This document shows, in pieces, positions 26,990 to 35,212 of a DNA stretch of 64,000 bases. The stretch is from Acidovorax sp. RAC01 (GTDB taxonomy: Bacteria; Pseudomonadota; Gammaproteobacteria; Burkholderiales; Burkholderiaceae_C). The notes under the pieces were generated by a model, which saw nothing but the letters and a program-made list of their open reading frames with translations, was not told the DNA's origin and did no database searches. Made by a program: the position numbers and the translations under genes. How positions within the stretch are numbered: position 1 is the stretch's first letter; each line of letters starts with the position of its first letter. The stretch covers positions 4,087,501 through 4,151,500 of the forward strand of contig NZ_CP016447.1 of NCBI RefSeq assembly GCF_001714725.1. The letters run 5' to 3'.

Positions 26990-28696
26990 ATGCTGTCGAT
27001 TGCCTCCCTCACGCGCTGGTTTCCCTTTCTCTCATGGCCCAGACCAAACGCGAGCCTGCTGCGCGGCGAGTTCACGGCAGGCATGACCGTGGGGCTGATG
27101 CTGGTGCCCCAGGGCGTGGCCTACGCCGCGCTGGCGGGCATGCCACTGGTCACGGGCATCTATGCATCGCTGATTCCGGCGCTGGTGGCCGTGCTGTTCA
27201 GTTCGTCCACACGGCTGGGCGTGGGGCCTACCGCGCTCACCAGCCTGCTCATCGGCGCATCGCTCACGGGCCTGGCCGAACCCGGCAGCGCAGACTGGGT
27301 GGCGCTGGCTGCGTGGATGGCCATCCTGTCGGGGCTGCTGCAGCTGGTGATGGGGATGGCGCGCTTTGGCTGGCTGCTGAACCTCGTCACTTCGCCCGTG
27401 CTCAGCGGCTTCACACAGGCCGCTGCCCTGCTCATCCTGGGATCGCAACTGGCCTCCCTGCTGGGGTTGCGCGCGAACTGGGGGGCGCTCCTCACCACCC
27501 CGTCTCCCGGTCTTTTCGACCTGACCGCGGCGGCATTCGGCCTGGGCAGCCTGGCACTGCTGGTGCTGGCGCGCCGGTGGCGCCCGGGGTTCCCGGCCGC
27601 CATCGTGGTGGTGGGTGCGGCGGGGGCGCTGAGCTGGGCCCTGGGCTATGCCGACGCGGGGGGCGCCGTGGTCGGCACGCTGCCTTCGGGCCTGCCGGCG
27701 CCCTATTGGCCCGGCAGCCTGCCATGGGACAGCTTTGCGGCACTGATCATGCCGGTGCTGGTGGTTACGCTGGTGAGCTTTCTGGAGACGGCATCAAGCG
27801 CCAAGGTGGAAAGCCAGCGCTCGGGCGAGCGCTGGAACGAAAACCAGGACCTGATCGGCCAGGGACTGGCCAAGATCAGCAGCGGGCTGTGCGGCAGCTT
27901 TGCCACCAGCGCGTCGTTTTCGCGCTCCGCCATCAACCTGTATGCCGGCGCCAAAAGTGGCTGGGCCACCGTGTTTGCGATTGCGCTGGTTCTGGTGGTG
28001 CTGCTTTGGCTCACGCCGGCGCTGTACCACGTACCCAAGTCCGTGCTGGCCGCGGTGGTGGTGACGGCAGTGACCAGCCTTGTCAAGCCGCGAGCGCTGC
28101 TGGGGCTGTGGCGCATTTCGCGGGTGGAGGCCATCATCGCTGGCGTCACCTTCGCGCTCACACTGGCGACTGCGCCACGCATGTACTGGGGCGTGCTGGT
28201 GGGCCTGCTCATGAACCTGAGCCACTTCCTGTACCAGCGCCTGCACCCGCGCATCATCGAAGTGGGCTTGCACCCCGACGGTAGCCTTCGCGACCGCCAC
28301 CTGTGGGCGCTACCGCCTCTGGCGCCGCACCTGCTGGCGCTGCGCATGGATGCCGAGCTGGACTTCGCCTCGGCCAGCGCCCTGGAGCGGCGGGTGACCG
28401 AGCACCTTGCGGCCCATCCCGACACGCGCCACCTGTGCCTCATGGCACAACCCATCAACCGCATTGACGTGACCGGCGTGGAGACGTTTGCCCACCTGCA
28501 GAAGCTGATGCAGGCGTGCGGCGGTACGTTGCACCTGAGCGGCCTGAAGCTACCCGCCGAGCAGGTATTGCGCCAGGCCGGGCTGCTGACACCCCGCTGC
28601 GGCCTGGCGCTGTACCGTACCGACGCGGAAGCGCTGGTGGCGCTGCAGCAACTGACGCCAGGCACGCCTGCTGAGGATCAGGGTTTGGCCCCCTGA
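26990..28696 (+). CDS. SulP-family inorganic anion transporter
   Basis: A 568-residue SulP/SLC26 protein. The transmembrane domain carries 'GLMLVPQGVAYAALAGMPLV', 'LFSSSTRLGVGPTALTSLLI' and 'VSFLETASSAKVESQRSGER', and ends with a C-terminal cytosolic STAS domain ('HLCLMAQPINRIDVTGVETF'). The family moves sulfate, bicarbonate or related anions with H+ or Na+. It stands alone; the nearby MetC-like gene is divergent with 112 bases between, consistent with sulfur assimilation but not proof. The ATG at 26990 (MLSIASLTRW) is preferred. Confidence 0.93.
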   Translation: MLSIASLTRWFPFLSWPRPNASLLRGEFTAGMTVGLMLVPQGVAYAALAGMPLVTGIYASLIPALVAVLFSSSTRLGVGPTALTSLLIGASLTGLAEPGSADWVALAAWMAILSGLLQLVMGMARFGWLLNLVTSPVLSGFTQAAALLILGSQLASLLGLRANWGALLTTPSPGLFDLTAAAFGLGSLALLVLARRWRPGFPAAIVVVGAAGALSWALGYADAGGAVVGTLPSGLPAPYWPGSLPWDSFAALIMPVLVVTLVSFLETASSAKVESQRSGERWNENQDLIGQGLAKISSGLCGSFATSASFSRSAINLYAGAKSGWATVFAIALVLVVLLWLTPALYHVPKSVLAAVVVTAVTSLVKPRALLGLWRISRVEAIIAGVTFALTLATAPRMYWGVLVGLLMNLSHFLYQRLHPRIIEVGLHPDGSLRDRHLWALPPLAPHLLALRMDAELDFASASALERRVTEHLAAHPDTRHLCLMAQPINRIDVTGVETFAHLQKLMQACGGTLHLSGLKLPAEQVLRQAGLLTPRCGLALYRTDAEALVALQQLTPGTPAEDQGLAP

Positions 28697-28759
28697 CCGG
28701 ACCGGGTTTGGGCCTGAAGGGCGCTGGTACACTTCCTGCACACTTTTTTTGCTCTGTCT

Positions 28760-29530
28760 GTGTCTGACTCTGCGGCTTCCCATCTTGTAGATCTGCGCGA
28801 CCTCCGGCTGGACACGGCACAGGCGTTGATTACGCAGTCTGGTGCGGGCCTTGTGCCATCGCTGGAGGGCGAAGAACCCGTGCGCTACCTGCAGGGCCTG
28901 ATCGACGGGCTGTGCGAGCTTTCCCTCAAAGACCCCCTCACTGGCCTGGCCAACCGCCGGCACTTTCGCGCCGTGCTCGAGCGCGAGATCGACCGCGTGA
29001 CCCGCTCGGGCGAGGCGGCGCTGCTGCTGATGCTGGACATCGACCACTTCAAGAAGGTCAACGACACCTACGGCCATCTGGCCGGTGACGTGGTGCTGCA
29101 ATCGGTGGCGCGCACGCTGAGTGCCTGCGTGCGCCCCATGGACACGCTGGCCCGCTACGGCGGCGAGGAATTTGCAGTGGTGCTGCCCGCCTGCCAGGCC
29201 GGGTTTGGCCGCATGGTGGCCGAACGCATTCGCCGCGCCGTGGCCAACACGCCGGTACAGGTGTCACCCTCGATAGAGCTCAACGTGACGGTGAGCATTG
29301 GCGGTGCTTTTGCCATGCAGTGGATTCGCTCCACCACGCTGCTGTGGACCGACCGCGCCGACCAGCAGCTCTACGAGGCCAAGGCCGCTGGCCGTAACCG
29401 CGTCAGCATCGAGGAACAGCCCGACAGCACGGTCACCGCCGAAGAGAAAAGCCTGTTGTTCGGCCCGCTTTACAACCCCTCGGGCTGGGGTGATCTGCCG
29501 CCGGTCGACCCTGCAGGCAGCGCCTACTGA
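28760..29530 (+). CDS. Diguanylate cyclase (GGEEF)
   Basis: A 256-residue protein with a short N-terminal alpha-helical region and a GGDEF domain. 'LKDPLTGLANRRHFRAVLER' opens the domain, 'LLLMLDIDHFKKVNDTYGHL' has the metal-binding Asp, and the active-site loop is GGEEF in 'DTLARYGGEEFAVVLPACQA'. It makes cyclic-di-GMP from two GTP. The usual upstream inhibitory RxxD is not evident. The start is GTG. The next gene (FlhG-like ATPase) begins 10 bases later, so the two are probably one operon and may link c-di-GMP to surface or motility control. Confidence 0.93.
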   Translation: MSDSAASHLVDLRDLRLDTAQALITQSGAGLVPSLEGEEPVRYLQGLIDGLCELSLKDPLTGLANRRHFRAVLEREIDRVTRSGEAALLLMLDIDHFKKVNDTYGHLAGDVVLQSVARTLSACVRPMDTLARYGGEEFAVVLPACQAGFGRMVAERIRRAVANTPVQVSPSIELNVTVSIGGAFAMQWIRSTTLLWTDRADQQLYEAKAAGRNRVSIEEQPDSTVTAEEKSLLFGPLYNPSGWGDLPPVDPAGSAY

Positions 29531-29540
29531 AAGTTAGAAG

Positions 29541-30365
29541 ATGAGCGACGCGCTGTCCCCCACCAACACCCCCACACCCGGCAGCCCGCCAGGCGCCCGC
29601 ATCATTGCCATCACCAGCGGCAAGGGCGGCGTGGGCAAAACCTTCGTCTCGGCCAATCTCGCGGCGGCCCTGACGCGCCGCGGCCACCGCGTGCTGGTCC
29701 TCGACGCTGACCTGGGCCTGGCCAACCTCGACGTGGTGCTGAACCTGCATCCCAAGATCACGCTGCACGATGTGTTCACCGGCAAGGCGACGCTTGAGAG
29801 CGCCGTGATCCAGGCGCCCGGCGGCTTCCACGTGCTGCTGGCCGGTTCGGGCATGGTCGAGTACTCGCGCCTCACACCTGAGGTGCGCAACCAGTTCCTG
29901 AGCGTGATTCAGGCGCTGACGCCCAAGTACGACGTGGTGCTGCTGGACACGGGCGCGGGCATCTCGGATGTGGTGCTGTTTTCGGTATCGCTGGCCTCCG
30001 AAGTGCTTATCGTGGCCACACCCGAGCCGACCTCGCTCACCGACGCCTACGCCGCCATCAAGGTGCTGTCGATGCAGCAAAAGCGCCAGCATGTGCGCAT
30101 GGTCATCAACCAGGCCGCGCGCCCGGGCGATGGCCGGGCCATCACGAGCCAGCTGCAGCAGGTGCTGGACCGCTTTGTGACCACCGAGTCGGGCCGTCCG
30201 GTGCGATTGATCCACATGGGCGACATCCCGGCCGACCCCTCGGTGCGCGACGCCGTGATGCGCCGCCAGCTGCTGCTGCTGCAGACCCCGGGCTGCCCTG
30301 CCGCACTGGCCATGGCCCAGCTGGCCAACAAGATCGAGACCACACTGCTCACGCCGGTGCCCTGA
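29541..30365 (+). CDS. FlhG/MinD-like ParA-family ATPase
   Basis: A 274-residue deviant-Walker ATPase. P-loop 'ITSGKGGVGKTFVSANLAAA' (Lys28 to Lys33), 'LVLDADLGLANLDVVLNLHP' (Walker A'), 'YDVVLLDTGAGISD' (Walker B). The 'LGLANLDVVLN' wording is that of FlhG/FleN/YlxH, which set flagellar number or place, rather than of plasmid ParA. No flhF, flhA or fliA genes are adjacent, so it may be a second, non-flagellar homologue. The preceding diguanylate cyclase gene is 10 bases upstream. MinD-type membrane-binding helix is not obvious at the C-terminus. Confidence 0.88.
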   Translation: MSDALSPTNTPTPGSPPGARIIAITSGKGGVGKTFVSANLAAALTRRGHRVLVLDADLGLANLDVVLNLHPKITLHDVFTGKATLESAVIQAPGGFHVLLAGSGMVEYSRLTPEVRNQFLSVIQALTPKYDVVLLDTGAGISDVVLFSVSLASEVLIVATPEPTSLTDAYAAIKVLSMQQKRQHVRMVINQAARPGDGRAITSQLQQVLDRFVTTESGRPVRLIHMGDIPADPSVRDAVMRRQLLLLQTPGCPAALAMAQLANKIETTLLTPVP

Positions 30366-30560
30366 CAGGCGCCGCCACCGCAGGCCAGCCCCTCACCCGG
30401 CCTGGGCCGCGGGCCTGGCAAGCAGCGATACGCCGCCGCCGTAGCGTGCGCTGCCCAGCCTGCAAGACTGCCCCATCGGGCTCCCCCGCACCGGGCTGGC
30501 GGTCTGTAGTCTGCAGCCGCAAAGCCCGCTGTCTCCAGCCCCACCACTGCCTGATTCACC

Positions 30561-31361
30561 GTGACCTCTGCCACCCTGCCCTTCCTCAACATCTCCTGCT
30601 ACAAGTTCGTGCCACTACCCGATGCCGCCGAGCTGCGTGACGTGTTGCGCGCACGGGCCGCGGCGGCGGACCTCAAAGGCACCATCCTGCTCGCGGGCGA
30701 GGGCATCAACTTCTTTCTGGCCGGCACGGCGCAGGCGGTACGCGACTTTGTCGGGGCTCTGAAGCAAGACGAGCGCTTTGCCGATCTCGACCCCAAGGAA
30801 AGCTGGTCAGCCACCGTGCCGTTTCGCAAGATGCTGGTCAAGGTCAAGCGCGAGATCATCCGCATGGACCACCCTGCCATCCAGCCGGCGCAGGGCCGTG
30901 CGCCATCGGTCGACCCGGTAACGCTGCGGCGATGGCTGGAGACCGGCCGCGACGACGAAGGCCGCGAGGTCGTCACGCTCGATACGCGCAATGCGTTTGA
31001 GGTAGACGCCGGCACGTTCGAAGGCGCGATCGACTGGCGCATTGGCAAGTTCACCGAGTTTCCGCCCGCGCTGCGCGCCCACAAGGCCGAACTGCAGGAC
31101 AAGACCGTAGTGAGCTTTTGCACGGGCGGTATCCGCTGCGAAAAGGCCGCCATCCTGATGCGCGAGGAAGGTTTGCCGCATGTGTATCAGCTGGAGGGCG
31201 GCATCCTCAAGTATTTCGAGCTGACCGACGGCGCGCACTACCGGGGCGGCTGCTTCGTGTTCGACGACCGGGCGGTACTCGGGCCGGATCTGGCGGCAGA
31301 CCCTGAGGGCAAGCGGGCCGGCACGCCGCCCGACATACCGCACAACGCTACAACAAAGTGA
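30561..31361 (+). CDS. trhO: tRNA uridine(34) hydroxylase TrhO (rhodanese domain)
   Basis: A 266-residue protein of the YceA/TrhO family. An N-terminal acylphosphatase-like domain ('LLAGEGINFFLAGTAQAVRD') precedes a rhodanese domain with the active-site loop 'VVSFCTGGIRCEKAAILM'. TrhO uses O2 to hydroxylate U34 of certain tRNAs. The start is GTG at 30561; the protein is shorter at the C-terminus than the E. coli enzyme. Its final residues (NATTK) and stop are encoded by a dispersed repeat copy, so the end of the gene was probably replaced by that element. Confidence 0.92.
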   Translation: MTSATLPFLNISCYKFVPLPDAAELRDVLRARAAAADLKGTILLAGEGINFFLAGTAQAVRDFVGALKQDERFADLDPKESWSATVPFRKMLVKVKREIIRMDHPAIQPAQGRAPSVDPVTLRRWLETGRDDEGREVVTLDTRNAFEVDAGTFEGAIDWRIGKFTEFPPALRAHKAELQDKTVVSFCTGGIRCEKAAILMREEGLPHVYQLEGGILKYFELTDGAHYRGGCFVFDDRAVLGPDLAADPEGKRAGTPPDIPHNATTK

Positions 31362-31410
31362 GCAGCAAAATCAATCACAACAAGCCCCAAAGGCCAATCT
31401 GGCTTCAAAA
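31347..31410 (+). repeat. Dispersed repeat copy forming the trhO stop
   Basis: It reads GCTACAACAAAGTGAGCAGC, then a tail with CAAGCCCCAAAGGCCAATCT. The first 15 bases encode Ala-Thr-Thr-Lys-stop of trhO. The hairpin is weaker than in the copies at 12055 and 43815. Confidence 0.6.
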
Positions 31411-31550
31411 CGCTGTTTGACAAGGCTTGGGGAGGCGCTTCAGCGGCGCGGGTAACGCACGTGCGCAGAACCCACAGGCTCGGCACACTGCCACCGCGCG
31501 AGCCGGGCCATGGACGATACCCGGCAGAGCCCCATCATCTGCCCCGCGAT

Positions 31551-32450
31551 TCATGACCCGCTGCCCGTGTCCCTGAACCGGTGGGCCGGCAGCGGTATCC
31601 ACTCCTGCTCGCCTGGTATCTGGCCCATGGCCTGGGCTTCCCACTGCTGCGCGGCCAGGGCGATGCGTTCCTTGCGCGTGGAGACGAAGTTCCACCAGAT
31701 ATGCCGCGGGCCGTCCAGCGCATCGCCACCCACCACCATCATCCTGGCGGCATCCGCGCCAGCCCGCAACGAGGTGGCGTTACCCGGCTCCAGTACCGCC
31801 AGCTCGCCTGGATCCAGCGTCTGGCCATCCAGCTGCACCCGCGCATCCACGGCATAGACCGCCATTTCCTGCGCGAGCGCGGGCAAGTCCAGCGATGCGC
31901 CGGCTGGCAGTTCCACGTCCAGATACAGCGCGCTTGATAACGTGGCCACCGGCGATACCGCCCCAAAGGCCTCGCCCACCAGCACGCGCACGCTGGCCGC
32001 ATCGACCTGCACATGCGGTATGGCAGACGCCGGCGTGTGGACAAATGCGGGCTCCACCTCCTCCCGGTCACGGGGCAGCGCGGCCCACAGCTGGATGCCA
32101 TGGTTCACGTAGGGCTGGTGATCCAGCCTTGGGGGGCGCCGCTCCGAATGCACAATGCCCCGGCCTGCGGTCATCCAGTTGATGGCACCGGGCTCGATCT
32201 CCTGCACGCTGCCCAGGCTGTCCCGGTGCAGGATGGCGCCCGAGAACAGGTACGTGACGGTGGCAAGGCCGATGTGCGGATGGGGCCGCACGTCGTGCGA
32301 CGCGCCGGGCTCGACCCGCACCGGGCCGAAGTGGTCGAAAAAGAGAAAAGGGCCGACAGACCGCTGCCGAGCGGCAGGCAACAGCCGGCGCACCGTGAAC
32401 CCACCACCCAGGTCTTTGGGCTGACCCGCAAGCCGCATCGCAATACCCAT
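31551..32450 (-). CDS. Pirin-family protein
   Basis: A 299-residue bicupin of the pirin family. The metal ligands are in 'DVRPHPHIGLATVTYLFSGA' (His-x-His and following residues), with 'GAINWMTAGRGIVHSERRPP' completing the first cupin. Bacterial pirins act as quercetin dioxygenases or bind partner enzymes; activity cannot be assigned. The ATG at 32450 has AAAGGG 5-10 bases upstream and is preferred over an upstream in-frame start. It is the last of three same-strand genes, pirin - flavodoxin-like - pirin, with gaps of 188 and 178 bases between them, and a divergent LysR beyond. This pirin is longer than the other. Confidence 0.92.
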   Translation of the reverse strand: MGIAMRLAGQPKDLGGGFTVRRLLPAARQRSVGPFLFFDHFGPVRVEPGASHDVRPHPHIGLATVTYLFSGAILHRDSLGSVQEIEPGAINWMTAGRGIVHSERRPPRLDHQPYVNHGIQLWAALPRDREEVEPAFVHTPASAIPHVQVDAASVRVLVGEAFGAVSPVATLSSALYLDVELPAGASLDLPALAQEMAVYAVDARVQLDGQTLDPGELAVLEPGNATSLRAGADAARMMVVGGDALDGPRHIWWNFVSTRKERIALAAQQWEAQAMGQIPGEQEWIPLPAHRFRDTGSGS

Positions 32451-32547
32451 GTTTGCCCTTTCAGGTCCACTGCGCGCGATACACGGCAAAGCCAGGCCAA
32501 GCTAGCAGCAGCCGCGTGCACAAAAGCCCCAACTCCCGCTCGCCAGG

Positions 32548-32580
32548 GCGAAAGGCGAAAGACGAAAGACGAAGGGTGAA
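32548..32580 (+). repeat. 7-bp tandem repeat upstream of the pirin gene
   Basis: Units GCGAAAG, GCGAAAG, ACGAAAG, ACGAAGG and a partial GTGAA lie head to tail, 98 bases upstream of the pirin ATG in its direction. The tract lies between two minus-strand genes. Confidence 0.75.
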
Positions 32581-32628
32581 CAGCGGCTGCAGATGCGGAT
32601 GACGCGTCCGCAGCCACCGTGGCCGCAA

Positions 32629-33180
32629 TCAGCCCAGCCGCGCCGCAGCCTGGGCCACGCGCTGGCCGAACAGGCGGCCGGTTTCCAGATCGCCGGGGAA
32701 CATCTCGGCGGCCGACGCGTCGGAAGGCGACTGCGCCATGGCGCCACTGAAGGCACCGATCCAGTTCACATCATTGCGCGTGGCGGCCTTGGAATTGGCG
32801 GGCATCATGCCCGATCCCACCCACAGCCCGCCGTGCTGCATGGCCAGATGGAACAGATAGTCCAGGGTGACCTGCTTGTCGCCATTGGTGCTGGCGCTGT
32901 TGGTGAAGCCGGCAAACAGCTTGTCCTTCCAGGCCTGGCTGAACCAGGGCTTGCTCGATGCATCGGCAAACTTCTTGAACTGCCAGCTCGGCCCGGCCAT
33001 GTAGGTGGGGGTGCCAAAGATGATGGCGCTGGCAGCTGCCAGGGTCTCCCACCCGCCTTCCGGCAGGTTGCCGTCAGCGTCGATGGCCACCAGTTCGGCA
33101 TTGGCGCCTTCGGCAACCGCCTGCGCCAGACGCTGGGTGTGGCCGTAGCCGGAATGAAATACGACTGCAATTTTTGCCAT
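32629..33180 (-). CDS. WrbA-like flavodoxin-family NAD(P)H oxidoreductase
   Basis: A 183-residue flavodoxin-fold protein. The FMN-phosphate loop is 'FHSGYGHTQRLAQAVAEGAN' and a further FMN-binding loop 'FGTPTYMAGPSWQFKKFADA'. WrbA-type proteins reduce quinones by two electrons; members without the full WrbA insertion are of uncertain substrate. The ATG at 33180 has AGGAGA just upstream. It lies between two pirin genes on the same strand, and pirins can act on flavonols and quinone-like compounds, so a quinone or phenolic detoxification unit is a reasonable inference. Confidence 0.9.
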   Translation of the reverse strand: MAKIAVVFHSGYGHTQRLAQAVAEGANAELVAIDADGNLPEGGWETLAAASAIIFGTPTYMAGPSWQFKKFADASSKPWFSQAWKDKLFAGFTNSASTNGDKQVTLDYLFHLAMQHGGLWVGSGMMPANSKAATRNDVNWIGAFSGAMAQSPSDASAAEMFPGDLETGRLFGQRVAQAAARLG

Positions 33181-33368
33181 GGAAATCTCCTGATCAAACA
33201 ACATCGAGCATCACATCGACAACAACAGGGCCCATCCGCCACCCGGTGCCAGGCAGCGTTCCAGACCCTACCAATGGATGAGGCCTATACCACCCCATCT
33301 CCAAAAATGGCACCAGACCGCAGGCAACTACCGAGCTGCGCGCGGCCCCGCCGGTCATGCGCACACAC

Positions 33369-34070
33369 TCATCCCGCCAGGTCAAACACCAGCACCTCGG
33401 CATCGTTGCCATCGGCCAGCGACAGCGCCGTTTCATCCTCGATCAGCGCTGCATCGCCGCCCGACAACGCCTGGCCATTGACCGCCAGCGCGCCGCGAAC
33501 CAGGTGCACGTATGTCTTGCGGCCGGGCTGCAGGGGCACAGACACCGCATCGGCGCCCTGGAACAGGCCGGAGTACAGCCGCGCATCGGCATGGATCTTC
33601 ACCGAACCGGCGGCGCCGTCTGGCGACGCCACCAGCCGCAAAGCGCCGCGTTTTTCGGCATCGGCAAAGGCCTTTTGCTCGTAGCCGGGCGCGATGCCGC
33701 GCACGTTGGGTTCGATCCAGATCTGCAGGAAATGCGTGGTCTGACCCGCAGCGTGGTTGAACTCGCTGTGCATCACACCGGTGCCGGCGCTCATGCGCTG
33801 CACATCGCCCGGCGGAATCGCCTTGACGTTGCCCATGCTGTCCTTGTGGGCCAGTTCGCCCGACAGCACGTAGCTGATGATCTCCATGTCGCGGTGCCCG
33901 TGCGTGCCGAAACCGGTGCCCGGGGCAATGCGGTCTTCGTTGATGACGCGCAGGTTGCCAAAGCCCATGTGCGCCGGGTCGTGGTAGCCGGCAAATGAAA
34001 AGCTGTGAAACGACTGCAGCCAGCCGTGGTCGGCATAGCCCCGGTCTTGTGATTTGCGAATGGTCAGCAT
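33369..34070 (-). CDS. Pirin-family protein (YhhW-like)
   Basis: A 233-residue pirin of the YhhW type. 'HSFSFAGYHDPAHMGFGNLR' is the family opening and 'GTHGHRDMEIISYVLSGELA' holds the His-x-His...Glu metal set, with 'GTGVMHSEFNHA' next. E. coli YhhW is a quercetinase. It is the first gene of the minus-strand group pirin - flavodoxin - pirin, divergent from the LysR gene 104 bases away. The ATG start fits the family N-terminus (MLTIRKSQDRGYADHGWLQS). Confidence 0.94.
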   Translation of the reverse strand: MLTIRKSQDRGYADHGWLQSFHSFSFAGYHDPAHMGFGNLRVINEDRIAPGTGFGTHGHRDMEIISYVLSGELAHKDSMGNVKAIPPGDVQRMSAGTGVMHSEFNHAAGQTTHFLQIWIEPNVRGIAPGYEQKAFADAEKRGALRLVASPDGAAGSVKIHADARLYSGLFQGADAVSVPLQPGRKTYVHLVRGALAVNGQALSGGDAALIEDETALSLADGNDAEVLVFDLAG

Positions 34071-34142
34071 GGCAGGGTCCCTTTCAAGCCTCCAATGTAC
34101 GCACCGGCAGGGGCATCAGAACACAGGCAAATCGTCGTAATG

Positions 34143-34158
34143 ATTCAAATTTACTGAA
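34143..34158. promoter_or_regulatory. Inverted repeat in the pirin / LysR divergent region
   Basis: TTCA-AATTTAC-TGAA lies in an AT-rich patch 17 bases before the LysR ATG. It is a candidate LysR binding site shared with the divergent pirin operon. No experimental support. Confidence 0.45.
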
Positions 34159-34174
34159 ATAAACTCACACAACC

Positions 34175-35113
34175 ATGCAAAACGCACGCGATGTTCTGAC
34201 GCCGGACGCCCTGGCCATGCTCCAGGTGATTGCCAAGGAAGGCAGTTTCGCCGCCGCGGCGCGCGAACTGGGCCTGGTGCCCAGCGCCCTTACCTACCGG
34301 GTGCGCCAGATCGAAGACGCACTGGATGTGCTGCTGTTTGACCGCAGCGCCCGACAGGCACGGCCCACCGAGGCCGGCAGCGAACTGCTGCGCGAGGGAG
34401 CGCGGCTGCTGCACGACATCGACGCCGTCGCCCATCGCGTGCGGCGGGTGGCCATGGGGTGGGAGCCGCAGCTCACGCTGTCGGTGGACGGCCTCATCTC
34501 GCCGCAGACCATGCTGGAACTGGTGGACGCCTTCTACGCCATGGCACCGCCCACGCGCCTGAAGCTGCGCGACGGCATCATGACGGGGACCCTGGAGGCC
34601 CTCACATCCGGCAGGGCCGATCTGGCGATTGGCGTGTCGATCGCAGGCTCGGAGGTGGCGGGGCTGCAGCAGGCGCTGCTGGGTGAGGTGCTCTTCATCT
34701 ACGCCGTGGCGCCGCACCACCCGCTGGCGGCTGTACCAGAGCCCATCACCGACGCCACACTGCGCCAGCACCGCGCGGTGGCGGTGGCCGATTCAGCCAC
34801 CCGCGGCGGGGCCACGATGGGGTTGCTGGGCGGACAGGATGTGCTGACGGTCGACACCATGCAGGCCAAGCTGCAGGTACAGCTGCGCGGGCTGGGGGGC
34901 GGCTTTCTGCCCGAACCCATGCTGCGGCCGTATCTGGAGGCGGGCCGCCTGGTGGCGCGCCGCGTGGCGCGTCCCGACCGCAACGTGCGCGTGCACTACG
35001 CGTGGGGTGGCCCCGGCTTCACCGCGCCCGGCCGGGCCCTGCAATGGTGGCTGACCCAGCTGCAAAGCCCCGCCACACGCCGCGCTCTGCTGGAAAACCA
35101 CCATCATTTCTGA
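34175..35113 (+). CDS. LysR-family regulator divergent from the pirin-flavodoxin group
   Basis: A 312-residue LysR regulator: HTH at residues about 8-67 ('VIAKEGSFAAAARELGLVPS', 'ALTYRVRQIEDALDVLLFDR') and an effector domain with 'VDTMQAKLQVQLRGLGGGFL' near its end. The wording is close to the DhcR/YhaJ-type branch. Homologues beside pirin and quinone-reductase genes respond to electrophiles or quinones. The ATG at 34175 begins directly before the HTH. The AT-rich divergent gap contains a small inverted repeat. Confidence 0.92.
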   Translation: MQNARDVLTPDALAMLQVIAKEGSFAAAARELGLVPSALTYRVRQIEDALDVLLFDRSARQARPTEAGSELLREGARLLHDIDAVAHRVRRVAMGWEPQLTLSVDGLISPQTMLELVDAFYAMAPPTRLKLRDGIMTGTLEALTSGRADLAIGVSIAGSEVAGLQQALLGEVLFIYAVAPHHPLAAVPEPITDATLRQHRAVAVADSATRGGATMGLLGGQDVLTVDTMQAKLQVQLRGLGGGFLPEPMLRPYLEAGRLVARRVARPDRNVRVHYAWGGPGFTAPGRALQWWLTQLQSPATRRALLENHHHF

Positions 35114-35212
35114 CATTTTGTCCGCCGCAGCGGGTGCCGCGCGCGTGTAGAGTGGTTGGTGTTGCACGTTCTTTTCCGTTTCTTCGCTCTTTCGTCACAC
35201 AAAGGCCACTCC

